A DNA stretch of 64,000 nucleotides from Planctomycetota bacterium. GTDB taxonomy: Bacteria; Planctomycetota; Phycisphaerae; UBA1845; PWPN01. The position numbers and the translations under genes were made by a program. Positions 40,723-50,807 of this stretch are shown here, piece by piece. The DNA lies in contig JAKPHF010000048.1 in NCBI GenBank assembly GCA_029550525.1, positions 226,181-290,180 of the forward strand. The letters run 5' to 3'. Within the stretch, counting starts at the first letter, position 1. Every line of letters begins with the position of its first letter. Under the pieces are notes generated by a model that was given only the letters and a program-made list of their open reading frames with translations, was not told the origin of the DNA and did no database searches.

Positions 40723-42084
40723 TCACGCTCTCCCCAGCCCGGCCAGCGCCCATTCGGGTTCTCGCTCGGAGACTTCCAGCAAGCTGGCCAGTTCCAACTC
40801 GGCCTGAACTCCCTCACGAATCTCGTTCTCGACCGCACGCGACAAACAGACTGGCAGCATGATGAGCCACCACATGCCCTCGGTGTAGAACCGGCTCACG
40901 AACAGGCCCGCCACGACATAGACCACCAGGGCGAGCCGATTCGCGAAGATCAGCCACTCGTACAGTTCGGAATCCTCCAGCAGGCGCACCCGCCGGGCCA
41001 CCTGCCCCAGCGTCACCCACGAAAGGCCCAGCGTGGCCAGGTAGGCGAGCAATCCCGGCACGCCGCATTCTCCCGCACAAAGGATGAAGCTGTTGTGAGC
41101 GTCGCGGGTGTTCACCAGGTGGTCCGAATACTTTTTGACCTGGAACTGGAACTGCCCCACACCCACACCCATGGGGTTGCTCTTGAGCATTTCCCACGCG
41201 GCGGCCCAAATCTGAAGGCGAATGGCCGACGAGGCGTCGCGCTGCTGCTCGTCCGTGACGACGATGGTGTCCATGCGCTTCCAGAACCACGCATCGCTCA
41301 AGAAGAATCCGCCCAGGCTGCCTAGCAGGAGGAACACGACGACCGCGGTTCGGAACCGCCGGGGGGCGTACACCACGGCACAGACACCGGCCACGATGCA
41401 GGCCAGGAAGGCCGAGCGGGCTCGGCACAGCAGAATCGCGTTGACCCCGTACCCGGCCGCCAGAAACGCCATGATCCGCAGCGGCCAGCGCTTCTGCCAC
41501 AGGACCATCGCCACAAAGGGCAACAATGCGCACAGGTGAATGGCCAGGCCGGCCGACTCGCGGAAGTCCGGACCGCCGATGCCGTCCAGACGATTCTTGA
41601 GGAACGCTCCCGGGGGCGCATTCTTCGCCTCGTGCCCCAGGTAGAGCGTCATGAGCGTGAGAATCAGCACGAAGATCCACAGACGCCGGCGGGTAACCAG
41701 GATGTGCGACATCACCAGCAGAAACAGGACGATCTTGCCCAGCTTGTCCAGCAGAAGCAGGCTCTGGGCGTTGGTGCCCACGCCGGTCGCGATGGTCAGC
41801 AGGGCGGTCAGATACACAACGATCGCCCCCACTTCGACCGGATGCAAGAACGCGCGGCCGAACCGCATGCGGGGGGCGCTGAGGGCCGTGCCGATTAAAA
41901 GGCATGCACCGCAAATGAAGGAGTACCGGAGCCCCAGAGGTTCCAGCGGCTTGCCCCACCAGGTGGTCTGGGGATACACGTGGTACAAGATTACGTAGCA
42001 GATCAGCCCGACCATGGGGTAGATAAGGGCGCCGGTCGAACTGCCCAGGAAATACAGGAGGAAGGCGATGCTACGCAGAGGCAT
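40723..42084 (-). CDS. O-antigen ligase/polymerase family membrane protein
   Basis: Multi-TM; WEMLKSNPMGVGVGQFQFQVKKYSDHLVNTRDAHNSFILCAGECGVPGLLAYL. Confidence 0.85.
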   Translation of the reverse strand: MPLRSIAFLLYFLGSSTGALIYPMVGLICYVILYHVYPQTTWWGKPLEPLGLRYSFICGACLLIGTALSAPRMRFGRAFLHPVEVGAIVVYLTALLTIATGVGTNAQSLLLLDKLGKIVLFLLVMSHILVTRRRLWIFVLILTLMTLYLGHEAKNAPPGAFLKNRLDGIGGPDFRESAGLAIHLCALLPFVAMVLWQKRWPLRIMAFLAAGYGVNAILLCRARSAFLACIVAGVCAVVYAPRRFRTAVVVFLLLGSLGGFFLSDAWFWKRMDTIVVTDEQQRDASSAIRLQIWAAAWEMLKSNPMGVGVGQFQFQVKKYSDHLVNTRDAHNSFILCAGECGVPGLLAYLATLGLSWVTLGQVARRVRLLEDSELYEWLIFANRLALVVYVVAGLFVSRFYTEGMWWLIMLPVCLSRAVENEIREGVQAELELASLLEVSEREPEWALAGLGRA

Positions 42085-43318
42085 AAACCACCTCCCGACA
42101 GCGTCGCCGCAGCGCGGGCGAAGCCGCGCCGGTCGTTTGGGTCGCCTCGCGCCGACAACCTTCCAGTACGCTCCACATGGCCCGGGCGGCGCCCGACCAA
42201 CTGAACCGGTCTCTCACCATGGAGGCCCCGGCTCGTCCCAACTGCTCCGCATACGCCGGGTCGGTGAGCAAATGGACCAGGTGGCCGGCGAATATCTTGG
42301 GATGATCCGCAACGAGAATGCCATGATCCTCGCCGGTGGGAATGCCACCCGCGCCCAGACGAGTGGCGACCACCGGACAGGCATGGCCGCAGGCTTCGAG
42401 GATTTTGTTCTTGAGGCCCGTGCCGCTGAGCATGGGCGCGGTGGCCGCTCGGGCTCGCCGCAACCAGGCGCCCAGGTCGTCCACGCGCCCGGTCACCGTC
42501 ACGTTGAACGCGTCCGCCAGTTCTCGCACGCGCGCCGTCGGGTCCGCACCGACCAGAGCCAGGCGGGCCGTCGGCACCATGCGTCGTACCCTCGGCCAGA
42601 TGACGCGAACCAGGTAGCGAGCCGCTTGCTCGTTGGGTGGGAAGTTCATCGCTCCCGTCAGCACGACTAACGATTCGCGTTGACCGGGTTCGATATCGTC
42701 CGGACAAGTCACACCGTTGGGCACCACGTGAACGTCTCGCCCCGTCGTGCGTGACAACATCTCGGCGTCGCGCGGGGCGACTGCTGTCAGCACGTCAATC
42801 TGCGGGAGCAGCCACCGGCGCAGCGCTCGAACCGCGATGGCCGTCTTCATCCCCACGATGGAGAATTGCTCGTCCCAGCGGCCGCTACGGAATGTCAGCC
42901 AAGGATCGTCGATGAGATCACAAACCGTGGGTACGCTGCGTTCGGCGTGCCGGCCCAACTGCGTCAGGTACAACGCGGAAACCAGATCGAAGCCCAGCAC
43001 GAGGTCAGCGTCGACGCTCAGCTCGTCGATCCAGGCATGCATGGCGGGATCGTAGCCGAAGAACCGGGCTGCCCGCCGCAGCCACCAGGGGTCTCGGAGC
43101 GTGGCCGATCGTGCGTGGTGGCAACGAGGCACATCGGGCGCGGTTAACACTCGGATTCCGGGCAGAACGGCGGCCGCTCCCGCGGCCACTCGTGCATCGC
43201 ACGCCGCCAGCGTGATGTCGCAGCGGCGGTCCAGTTGCCCCAGCAGGTTCACCACGCGCAGATTGCGGCCATGAACCTGGCACGAGATATCGAACGGTAG
43301 CGGCACCAGGACTCTCAT
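42071..43318 (-). CDS. GT4-like glycosyltransferase
   Basis: VNLLGQLDRRCDITLA...VVPNGVTCPDD...LVVLTGAMNFPPNEQAARYLVRVIWPRVR...GTGLKNKILEACGHACPVVATRLGAGGI. Confidence 0.88.
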   Translation of the reverse strand: MRVLVPLPFDISCQVHGRNLRVVNLLGQLDRRCDITLAACDARVAAGAAAVLPGIRVLTAPDVPRCHHARSATLRDPWWLRRAARFFGYDPAMHAWIDELSVDADLVLGFDLVSALYLTQLGRHAERSVPTVCDLIDDPWLTFRSGRWDEQFSIVGMKTAIAVRALRRWLLPQIDVLTAVAPRDAEMLSRTTGRDVHVVPNGVTCPDDIEPGQRESLVVLTGAMNFPPNEQAARYLVRVIWPRVRRMVPTARLALVGADPTARVRELADAFNVTVTGRVDDLGAWLRRARAATAPMLSGTGLKNKILEACGHACPVVATRLGAGGIPTGEDHGILVADHPKIFAGHLVHLLTDPAYAEQLGRAGASMVRDRFSWSGAARAMWSVLEGCRREATQTTGAASPALRRRCREVVYASA

Positions 43319-44586
43319 GCCGCCTCCTCCAGTCTCCGTGAGACGGGCAGCGCGAGCGGCTGGTGGCAGTTAGCAGCGGTCTGCGGCCGGCGAAGCAGCG
43401 AGAGCGTGCGGTCCAGCGCCGTCTCGATGCTGAGCTCTCGCATCACGCGCCGGCGGGCGTTACACCCCAGTTGCTCGCGCAACAGGGACTGGCTCGCGAG
43501 TGCGGATAACTTGTCGGCAAGTTCTTCGGTGGAGAACGATTCGAGCAACAGGCCGGTCAAACCGTCGTCGATCTGCATTCGCGCCCCGGCCGTCGGCGTG
43601 GCCACCACGGCCCGCTCGCAACTCATGGCTTCGCCAAGCACGAGCCCGAACGATTCCGTACTGCTGCACAACGCAAACGCGTCGATGGCGCTGTAGAACG
43701 CCGGCATATCCGCGACCTGGCCCAGAAGGGCGAAATAGTCGGCCACGCCCAGCTTGCCGGCGATGGAGATCAGCTTCTGACGATCCGGCCCGTCGCCAGC
43801 CACCACCGCTTGTACGTCCATGCCGCGGCCGCGCAGGACGGCGATCGCCTGGGCGAGCAGTTCAAATCCTTTCCCGTGCACCAGCCGGCCCGCGCTGCCT
43901 ACGATGAACGGTTCTGTTGGCAAGTCGTGGAGAATGCCCGCTTCGCGCCAGACCGCACGCACGCAGGTTCGAGCGTGCGAATCAAACCGGTACCGGCTCG
44001 TGTCGATGCCGTTTCGCACGACATGAACGTGATGAGGCCGAATGCAGTGCTCGCGAGCCACCTGCGCGCGGTCTTCTTCGTTCAAAGTCACCACCGCAGT
44101 GCTGGCCGTGGCAGCCAACCGGTGCCGCAGCGCTTGCGGCCAGCGCCAGGCGTTCAAGCCTTCGATGCGTCCGCCCAGCCGAGCGGGCATCAGTCGCCGA
44201 TAATCCAGGTGATCCACCATGTGATGCACCCACAGCGACGGCACGCCTTCGAGCCGGCATACCCACGGCACCGCCCAAAACCGCGGGCGCCCGCAGGCAT
44301 TCACGATCATGGCATCCGGCCGTTCTTGCCGTACGCATCGGCGAAGCTCGCGACACAACGCGTGCAGGTGTCGCGTTCGCGCGGGCGGCACGACCCACAC
44401 GTCCGCGCCCTGACGCCGGGCCTCGGCAAACACATCCTCCGTCCCCGTGCACGGACGGGCCCACCACACGACCGAACTGATGCCGCGGATGCGAGCTGCC
44501 GCGACCATGTTGGCGACGTATTGCTCGGCACCGCCGAAGTGGGGGGCGTCGCTGACGAAAAGCAGTTTGCTGATGTCTCGTCTCAT
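43315..44586 (-). CDS. GT4-like glycosyltransferase
   Basis: KLLFVSDAPHFGGAEQYVANMVAAARIRG, VVRNGIDTSRY, CSSTESFGLVLGEAMSCERAVVATPTAGARM; start refined, ATGA overlap with upstream gene. Confidence 0.92.
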   Translation of the reverse strand: MRRDISKLLFVSDAPHFGGAEQYVANMVAAARIRGISSVVWWARPCTGTEDVFAEARRQGADVWVVPPARTRHLHALCRELRRCVRQERPDAMIVNACGRPRFWAVPWVCRLEGVPSLWVHHMVDHLDYRRLMPARLGGRIEGLNAWRWPQALRHRLAATASTAVVTLNEEDRAQVAREHCIRPHHVHVVRNGIDTSRYRFDSHARTCVRAVWREAGILHDLPTEPFIVGSAGRLVHGKGFELLAQAIAVLRGRGMDVQAVVAGDGPDRQKLISIAGKLGVADYFALLGQVADMPAFYSAIDAFALCSSTESFGLVLGEAMSCERAVVATPTAGARMQIDDGLTGLLLESFSTEELADKLSALASQSLLREQLGCNARRRVMRELSIETALDRTLSLLRRPQTAANCHQPLALPVSRRLEEAA

Positions 44587-46088
44587 GCGACCTCCACCGC
44601 TTCTCGATTGTGGCTCGCGATCCCGCGACGGCCCGTCTTTTCGCAACACGCGGCTTCGAGGCAATCGGCAAACCGTCGGGCGATAATCTGTCGATCGAAC
44701 GCATCCACGCGCGTCCAGTCACGATCGGCCTGCAATTCGCCCGAAAAGTGTGATTCGATAATTCCCCGCAGCGCGGAGAAGACGGCATGCTCGCGCTCGA
44801 ACGGCGCCACCGTGCAGCCACCCGTTCGCCGGACGATGTGCTCGGTGTCGCTGCCTGACGGCACGAGGGCCAGCACGTGCGTGGGCACGGCGAGCAGCTC
44901 GAAGGTCTTGCCCGGGATGCTCAGATGACCATGCTCACACGCCGGCACGACGACAATGCTGCAGGCCGCCCGCGCCGTCAGAGCAATGGCTTCGGCGTGA
45001 TCGACATAGCCGGCAAGCGAGACAAACTCCGGCGTGTTCTGCTGTACCGCCCGGCGTTGTTCGGCGTCGATGGTCCCCGCGATGACGAGCTTGACGCGGC
45101 CGGCATATGGCGGATGGAGTTGCATCAGCCGCTGCAACGGGCGGATGATCCGCGACAGTTCTCGACGGCCGTAGAACGCACCCGCAGCTACCAGCGTGCA
45201 TTCATCACGAGTGTCGCCGGCGAGCTCGGCCGGACGAACGGCTCGACGAATGTCGTCGCGATCGAAGCCGTTCGTGATCGCACGAATCCGCCGGGTCCGC
45301 TCGGGATAACGTTGCTGCAAATCCCACGCGAATGACGGACAGGTGGTAACGATGAGGTCGGCCCGCTCCACGATGTCCGCTTCATACTCGCGCATGCGCC
45401 GAGCCTGCCGGGGCGAGCAGCCCGTCCGATCGAAGTCGCTGACCAGCGGGTCACGCAGATCGGCCAGCCAGGGCAACCCGGTCAGCCGGGCCACCTGCAT
45501 AGCCACGCGATGCACGAAATGCGGCGGGCCGGTGGAAATTACGGCATCGAAGGGGGTCTCGCGATGGCGGCGGATGGCCGCTCGCGTCGCCGGCCCGATC
45601 CAGAGCGACTCACCGTTCTGCAGTCCGAGCCGGTCGGCCCAACCCGTCAAACGCCAGTGCAGAGCGTCATCCACGCGACGGCCGTAACGCTCGCCGCCCA
45701 GGCGGGCGCACTGCGCGCCGAGCCAGCGGGCCACGCAGGCCGGTTCGTGACCGGCGATACGATGCGTGATCAGATCGTCGGGCAAATCGGCCAGAAGCGA
45801 GGTGTCCGTCCAGGGGAACCGATCGTGTGCCGCGGTCAACACTTCGACCTGCCAGCCGCAACGCGGGAGATACTTGGCGAGTTTGGCGGGGCGTTGCACG
45901 CCGCTCCCGCCCGTCGGTGGAAACTGATAGCTGATCAGCAGCACGCGTCCGCCGACGCCGTCTGCCGGCGGCGTGATCACCGGCCGATGCAGCCACCGCC
46001 ACCAACGCTGCACGTGCTCGGGAACGTCGGCGGACGTCCTGCTCGTCGCACGCGGGAGCGTATAGCTGGTTGTGCTGGCGGTGGTCAT
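44583..46088 (-). CDS. Glycosyltransferase (GT4-like, N-terminal YQFPPTGGSGVQRPAKLAKYL)
   Basis: RVLLISYQFPPTGGSGVQRPAKLAKYLPRCGWQVEVLTA...; VVPACEHGHLSIPGKTFELLAVPTHVLALV. Confidence 0.88.
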   Translation of the reverse strand: MTTASTTSYTLPRATSRTSADVPEHVQRWWRWLHRPVITPPADGVGGRVLLISYQFPPTGGSGVQRPAKLAKYLPRCGWQVEVLTAAHDRFPWTDTSLLADLPDDLITHRIAGHEPACVARWLGAQCARLGGERYGRRVDDALHWRLTGWADRLGLQNGESLWIGPATRAAIRRHRETPFDAVISTGPPHFVHRVAMQVARLTGLPWLADLRDPLVSDFDRTGCSPRQARRMREYEADIVERADLIVTTCPSFAWDLQQRYPERTRRIRAITNGFDRDDIRRAVRPAELAGDTRDECTLVAAGAFYGRRELSRIIRPLQRLMQLHPPYAGRVKLVIAGTIDAEQRRAVQQNTPEFVSLAGYVDHAEAIALTARAACSIVVVPACEHGHLSIPGKTFELLAVPTHVLALVPSGSDTEHIVRRTGGCTVAPFEREHAVFSALRGIIESHFSGELQADRDWTRVDAFDRQIIARRFADCLEAACCEKTGRRGIASHNREAVEVA

Positions 46089-46371
46089 CTGATCACTCCC
46101 GGCCGGCGGACCCATACTCGTGCGCTGGCCGATAATCGAGCCTGTGTGCCGTAGATATCGGTCTTTTGTAAAGTCAGTTGAGGACTGCCGGAGGGAATCC
46201 GGCCCGCCGCAGGAACGGGCCTCAAATCACGGCTGGTGTGACGAAAACGGGGTTCTTATCGGGCCTTGACAAGCTTGTGCGATCGGCAATTTACGCGCGA
46301 CCGATAACCACGCATTTCCGGACGACGAATGACATGATCCAACAGGAATTGCGACGAAGAGACTTGCCTTT

Positions 46372-46412
46372 GCCTCAGGCCTCAAGACTCAAGGTCTCAA
46401 GTCTCAAGCCTA
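46372..46412. repeat. CTTGAGN short-period array abutting the stop codon of the GT9-like gene
   Basis: Minus strand: TAG GCTTGAGACTTGAGACCTTGAGTCTTGAGGCCTGAGGC. Confidence 0.8.
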
Positions 46413-47384
46413 GGCCAGCTCGTATCGCACGAACTTCTGCACCGGCCAGGGCCAGCGACGATAGCGGCGTGGCTCGATGATCGATCGGCGCAGCGTGCTG
46501 CGCAGCGTCCATTTGCCGCGAAACAACGCTCGCTGCACGCTGGATCCCGTGCGCCGGCCGATGGCCTGTAACGCGCCCATGATCTGGTCGGCCGCTGCTT
46601 CAGGTGTGGGCAGCGATGCGGCTTCGTGAAACACTACGGGCGAGCCGAGCGGGTTCCACCACGTCTCATACCGCTGGCGATTGGTGATCTCCCATTGCCA
46701 CATGAGATAGTCCTGCACCGACCACACCAGCGTGGGGCATCCGCACAGCGCGGCCAGATGCAGCCCGCCCGTCGATTGGCCCACCGCCAGGTCGCAGCCT
46801 GACAACATGGTGATGGCTGCCTCGGCTTCGCACGGGTAGATCGTCGTGTGCACGCCGCGATCGGCGAGCAGACGCGCGAGCCGAACCCAGCTTTCGGCCG
46901 GCCAGTTGCGCTCGGCTCCGTGAGCCCGCGTGCGCTGCACGAGCACAACCCACGGTTCGGACGGCAACTCGGAGATCTTGCGCTCGTAGCGGATGAAGGC
47001 CTGATGTTCCGGGTCGCACGAACAGGGCTTGCCGGCATACTCGGGCCAGAGGACATCGACTGTGTCGCCATCCGCGCGAGACTCCGCGACGACGTTTCGA
47101 ACCAGCGGCTCGAGCAGCCGCTTCAGTTCGTCAGCTGCCACGATTTCCTTCGAGTGGCCGATGTATCGCCGATCCTCGTACGCTTCGCCCGGCAGATGCG
47201 AAAGATCGATCGCTCGATAATCCAGCGGCATGCCGTCGTAAAACGCCGCCTTGCCCGGCCCGCCCAGGACCACCACGCGGTCGTAGCCGCCTCGCCGGTA
47301 CATTCGGCGCACTCGGCCCTGCCAGGACATGAGTTCCCAGCCGATCTCACCCACGTGCGGAGCGGCAAGCAGAATGCGGCTCAT
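46410..47384 (-). CDS. GT9/heptosyltransferase-like glycosyltransferase
   Basis: RILLAAPHVGEIGWELMSWQGRVRRMYR...VVLVQRTRAHGAERNWPAESWVRLARLLADRGV...GQSTGGLHLAALCGCPTLVW. Confidence 0.75.
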   Translation of the reverse strand: MSRILLAAPHVGEIGWELMSWQGRVRRMYRRGGYDRVVVLGGPGKAAFYDGMPLDYRAIDLSHLPGEAYEDRRYIGHSKEIVAADELKRLLEPLVRNVVAESRADGDTVDVLWPEYAGKPCSCDPEHQAFIRYERKISELPSEPWVVLVQRTRAHGAERNWPAESWVRLARLLADRGVHTTIYPCEAEAAITMLSGCDLAVGQSTGGLHLAALCGCPTLVWSVQDYLMWQWEITNRQRYETWWNPLGSPVVFHEAASLPTPEAAADQIMGALQAIGRRTGSSVQRALFRGKWTLRSTLRRSIIEPRRYRRWPWPVQKFVRYELA

Positions 47385-49315
47385 GAAACCCCCGCACAGA
47401 TCGAGACGCGAGCCGCGCCCACATCCAATCGCCGGAACTGCAGTCCGGCGGCCGAACATGATGGCACGGGCATGCGCTCGAGTTCCCGGATCATCGTCTC
47501 GGCCGTCATCAGCGTGAGCAGCGGGATGGAACCTCGCGGATCGCGCATCGCAGTATCCCAGGCTTCGCGCAGCGACTCCGCCCGCACCCACTCGCGCACG
47601 CGGGCGTCCGGAGCCAGCAGCTCATCGAACGCGCCCGCCTCTCGGCATGTCTGCAGTGCCCACGCCCGAGCGGCCATCGAATCCCGTCCCCAGCGGCGGA
47701 CGTCCGGGTAGCGCAGCCGGGCCCACCAGGAATACAGTTTCTCCACCTGCCAGTGGTACTCGCGCCGCCAGCCTTCGCCGCTCAGCGGCATGCCGCTGCA
47801 TCCATCGGCGCGGGGAACGCGGGCGAATCGCGGGTAGCGCGTGCGCAGCACGTCGATATATGCCCGGCGGGCTCGACGCATCACCGCTGGTGTGGTCGCA
47901 TACCATTCGATCATGCGACGATCGCAAGCCGGATGCCGGGCCGCCACGTAACGCCGGTATATCGCGGGCACGAGCACATCATTGCGTCCGCTGCGGCCGG
48001 TGATGATGGCATACTCCGCGCGGCACAACCGATCGTCCGTGCCGGCAGCGGCAAACGCATCATCCACGTGAGCCTGCCAGCGGGCAAGGCTCTCTCGCGC
48101 GAGGTTCGCTTCGAGTAAACGGCCAATCCTTTCCGGCTCTCCACCGCTATGCAGAAAGTCGATCGCCCATGCATGCTGGTGAGCGGGGCGGTCGGTCGGA
48201 ACATCCGCGTCGGCCGGCAGGTCCGAGCCGCCGAGCACGCCGTGCAGATATCCCTCCACGAGCACGGCCCCTTCGTGTCGCGCCAGGTAGGACGTGATGG
48301 GCGCGCTCAAAGCCAGGTGTGCCGCGCCGTGCAACCCGTCGGTCTCGATAATGGACGCACGAAGTTGTGCAACAATCGCCCGCTCGTCCAGTAGGAGCAA
48401 GTCATGCCGGGCACCGGCCGCTCGGGCGAGCTTGCGAGCAAAGCGTACGTCCTCGCCATAGGGGAATCCCGACGTGTAGCAACCAGGTCGGCGATTCAAT
48501 TCGTGGCTGACGGCCAGGAAGATTCGCGAATCCAGTCCGCCGCTCAGACCCATCAGAACCGGTGCGGCGCCGCGGGTCATCCGATCCATGGTCGCTCGCG
48601 ATGCTTCGACGAATTCGGCCAACACGTCTTCATACGGACGACCCTCGCACGGCCGATGCTGATAATCCCAATAGCGCCGGCGAACCATGCGTTGGCCGTC
48701 CCATCGTAGCTCGCTGGCCGGTTCGAGCCAGTGGACGCCCGCGATCAACGTGTGATCATCGAGCATGTTCTGCGTGCGCAACAGATCAGCCAGGCCGTCG
48801 GGGTTGATGCGCAGAGAAGAGTCCGATGTTCGCCAGGTGAGCCGAGCCTTGGGCGAGGCGATCAGTGTGGAATCGTCCGCTCGCCAGAACAGCGGGATCA
48901 GGCCCCAGCGATCGTTGAACAGCGTCCACGTATTGGTTGCTGCATCGAACCACGCGCCGCAGAAGCTGCCGTCGATGTCGGCGAGAATCTCGGAGCCGTC
49001 GTTCACGAGCCGGTCGAACAGCGTGGCGGCCATGCTCTGTGATGTGCGGTCGCTGCCGGTCCACGCTTGCGGCGGGAACATCTCACCCGCCCAGATGAGC
49101 AGACCGCGAGCGTCGGCGTGGACCTCCGGTCCGCTGCCCGCGTGATGACCCGGCGGCGAAACGGCTACTACGGCATAACCGTCCCCTTCGATCGCCAGCA
49201 TGCTTTCGTCGAGACGGCCGGCCAGGCTCAGCATGCCTGCAACCGTCGCGCGGGCTCGCGACCCGTCCGGGTCAACCGCCAGATAGATGCCGGGATACGC
49301 TCGTGGTGTGATCAA
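47381..49315 (-). CDS. AsnB-like asparagine synthase domain protein lacking the N-terminal catalytic Cys
   Basis: Starts MITPRAYPGIYLAVD (no Cys2); synthetase PP-loop LMGLSGGLDSRIFL present; FCGAWFDAATNTWTLFNDRWGLIPLFW. Confidence 0.85.
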   Translation of the reverse strand: MITPRAYPGIYLAVDPDGSRARATVAGMLSLAGRLDESMLAIEGDGYAVVAVSPPGHHAGSGPEVHADARGLLIWAGEMFPPQAWTGSDRTSQSMAATLFDRLVNDGSEILADIDGSFCGAWFDAATNTWTLFNDRWGLIPLFWRADDSTLIASPKARLTWRTSDSSLRINPDGLADLLRTQNMLDDHTLIAGVHWLEPASELRWDGQRMVRRRYWDYQHRPCEGRPYEDVLAEFVEASRATMDRMTRGAAPVLMGLSGGLDSRIFLAVSHELNRRPGCYTSGFPYGEDVRFARKLARAAGARHDLLLLDERAIVAQLRASIIETDGLHGAAHLALSAPITSYLARHEGAVLVEGYLHGVLGGSDLPADADVPTDRPAHQHAWAIDFLHSGGEPERIGRLLEANLARESLARWQAHVDDAFAAAGTDDRLCRAEYAIITGRSGRNDVLVPAIYRRYVAARHPACDRRMIEWYATTPAVMRRARRAYIDVLRTRYPRFARVPRADGCSGMPLSGEGWRREYHWQVEKLYSWWARLRYPDVRRWGRDSMAARAWALQTCREAGAFDELLAPDARVREWVRAESLREAWDTAMRDPRGSIPLLTLMTAETMIRELERMPVPSCSAAGLQFRRLDVGAARVSICAGVS

Positions 49316-49400
49316 CCGTGCCTCCGTGCACGTGCGCGCTAACCCAGAGAAGAGGGGAGAGTCGAGACACGGCTTTCCGTACCCGCGTCTTCCCCGACGT

Positions 49401-50657
49401 TCATGTCATCAGGCCACCCGGCGCCGTCGGAGACACGCCGTAGACTTCCGGGCAAGCGATGTCTCGCACCGACGACGGCCGGCCCGCGACGCTGTTCAGC
49501 AGCGCCATCCATTGCTCCGCCACGCAGCGCGGGTCGTGCTCGCGCAGTGCCTTAACCCGGGCGTTTTGGCCCAGCCGGCGCCGTAAATCCGCGTCAGCCG
49601 CGAGCTTGTCGAGCGCGGCCGCCAGCGCCGAAACGTCCAGTGGCGGCACGCACAATCCGCCCACGCCCGGCTCGATGAGTTCGGGCATGCCGCCGGCGTC
49701 CGTGGCGACCACCGCCTTGCCTGCCGCCATCGCCTCCAACACCATGTTGCTCGACGACTCGCGCGGCGAACAGAGCACGACAATATCCATATCGGCATAT
49801 GCGGACGCTGAATCCTGCGTGACGCCACGCCATGCCACACGATCGGCGATACCCAGCCGCGACGCCAAGTCGGCCAGCAGTGGCTGTTCCGCCCCCTCGC
49901 CGTAAATCTGTACGCGCACGTTCCGCGACTGCATGGCCGCGACCGCTCGCAGGAGGATGTCCAACCGCTTGTCCGCCCCGATCCGGCCCGCGTAGCCGAT
50001 GGTGACGGGTCGATCACTCGCGCGCGAGGCGGAGAGGGCAGGCGAGAATCTCACGGCATTGGGAATCACCACGCGGCGATGGCGAGGATAGTGGTACAAC
50101 GTTTCGTAGCCGCGGGCGACTACGGTGCTGTTGTACACCACGCGAGCGGCCAGAAAGGCCGTCAGCCACGTCTTGAAAATGACTTTGCGCCGATGTAGCC
50201 CCAGGCCGGGTACCAAACCGAAGAAATGCCGTCGCGACGGAACGTATTCCACCGGCCAGGCCATCGTGCGATGCGTGCTGATCACCGGCACGCCCGCAAG
50301 CCTCGCTCCGACAATGGCTGCGCGGAACGGCGTATTGGAGGATTGCACGCACAGCGCCACGTCGGGCTGTACGCGGGCAAACCAGCACCGTCGCTCGAGA
50401 ATCCGCGTCCGCTCGTATTCACGGTCGCCCGCGCAGGTGGCGTCCAGCCATTCGACGGGGACCACGCGAATCGCGTCGCCGTACCATGTCTGCAACGAGT
50501 CGTAGATGTTCTCGCCCGACAGCGCCACCGTGACTTGCCAACCTGCCTCCAGCACCGTTTCCGTGAGAAACTTGCAGAACGTCTCCATCCCGCCGGTCCG
50601 CGCCGGATGGCAGACCACCAGGGCAAGATGACCGGAATGGCGTGATCGAGTCGGCAT
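49401..50657 (-). CDS. GT4-like glycosyltransferase
   Basis: LVVCHPARTGGMETFCKFLTETVLEAGWQVTVALSG, IPNAVRFSP, LCSPRESSSNMVLEAMAAGKAVVATDAGGMPELI. Confidence 0.92.
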   Translation of the reverse strand: MPTRSRHSGHLALVVCHPARTGGMETFCKFLTETVLEAGWQVTVALSGENIYDSLQTWYGDAIRVVPVEWLDATCAGDREYERTRILERRCWFARVQPDVALCVQSSNTPFRAAIVGARLAGVPVISTHRTMAWPVEYVPSRRHFFGLVPGLGLHRRKVIFKTWLTAFLAARVVYNSTVVARGYETLYHYPRHRRVVIPNAVRFSPALSASRASDRPVTIGYAGRIGADKRLDILLRAVAAMQSRNVRVQIYGEGAEQPLLADLASRLGIADRVAWRGVTQDSASAYADMDIVVLCSPRESSSNMVLEAMAAGKAVVATDAGGMPELIEPGVGGLCVPPLDVSALAAALDKLAADADLRRRLGQNARVKALREHDPRCVAEQWMALLNSVAGRPSSVRDIACPEVYGVSPTAPGGLMT

Positions 50658-50670
50658 GCTACCAGGAGTA

Positions 50671-50806
50671 AATGACGAAACCCGACTGACGAATGACGAA
50701 AAGAAGCTATGAGCTCTGAGCTATAAGCTGTGAGCCAAACCGTCGGGTCGCGAGTGCGACCTCGTGCTTCGTCATTCGTCATTTGTCGCCGCGTCGCCGT
50801 GTCGTC
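50671..50806. repeat. Composite repeat F: AATGACGAA arms, 4-unit heptamer array, and TCGCCGCG octamers
   Basis: AATGACGAAACCCGACTGACGAATGACGAAAAGAAGCTATGAGCTCTGAGCTATAAGCTGTGAGCC ... CTTCGTCATTCGTCATTTGTCGCCGCGTCGCCGTGTCGTCC. Confidence 0.85.
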
Positions 50807-50807
50807 C

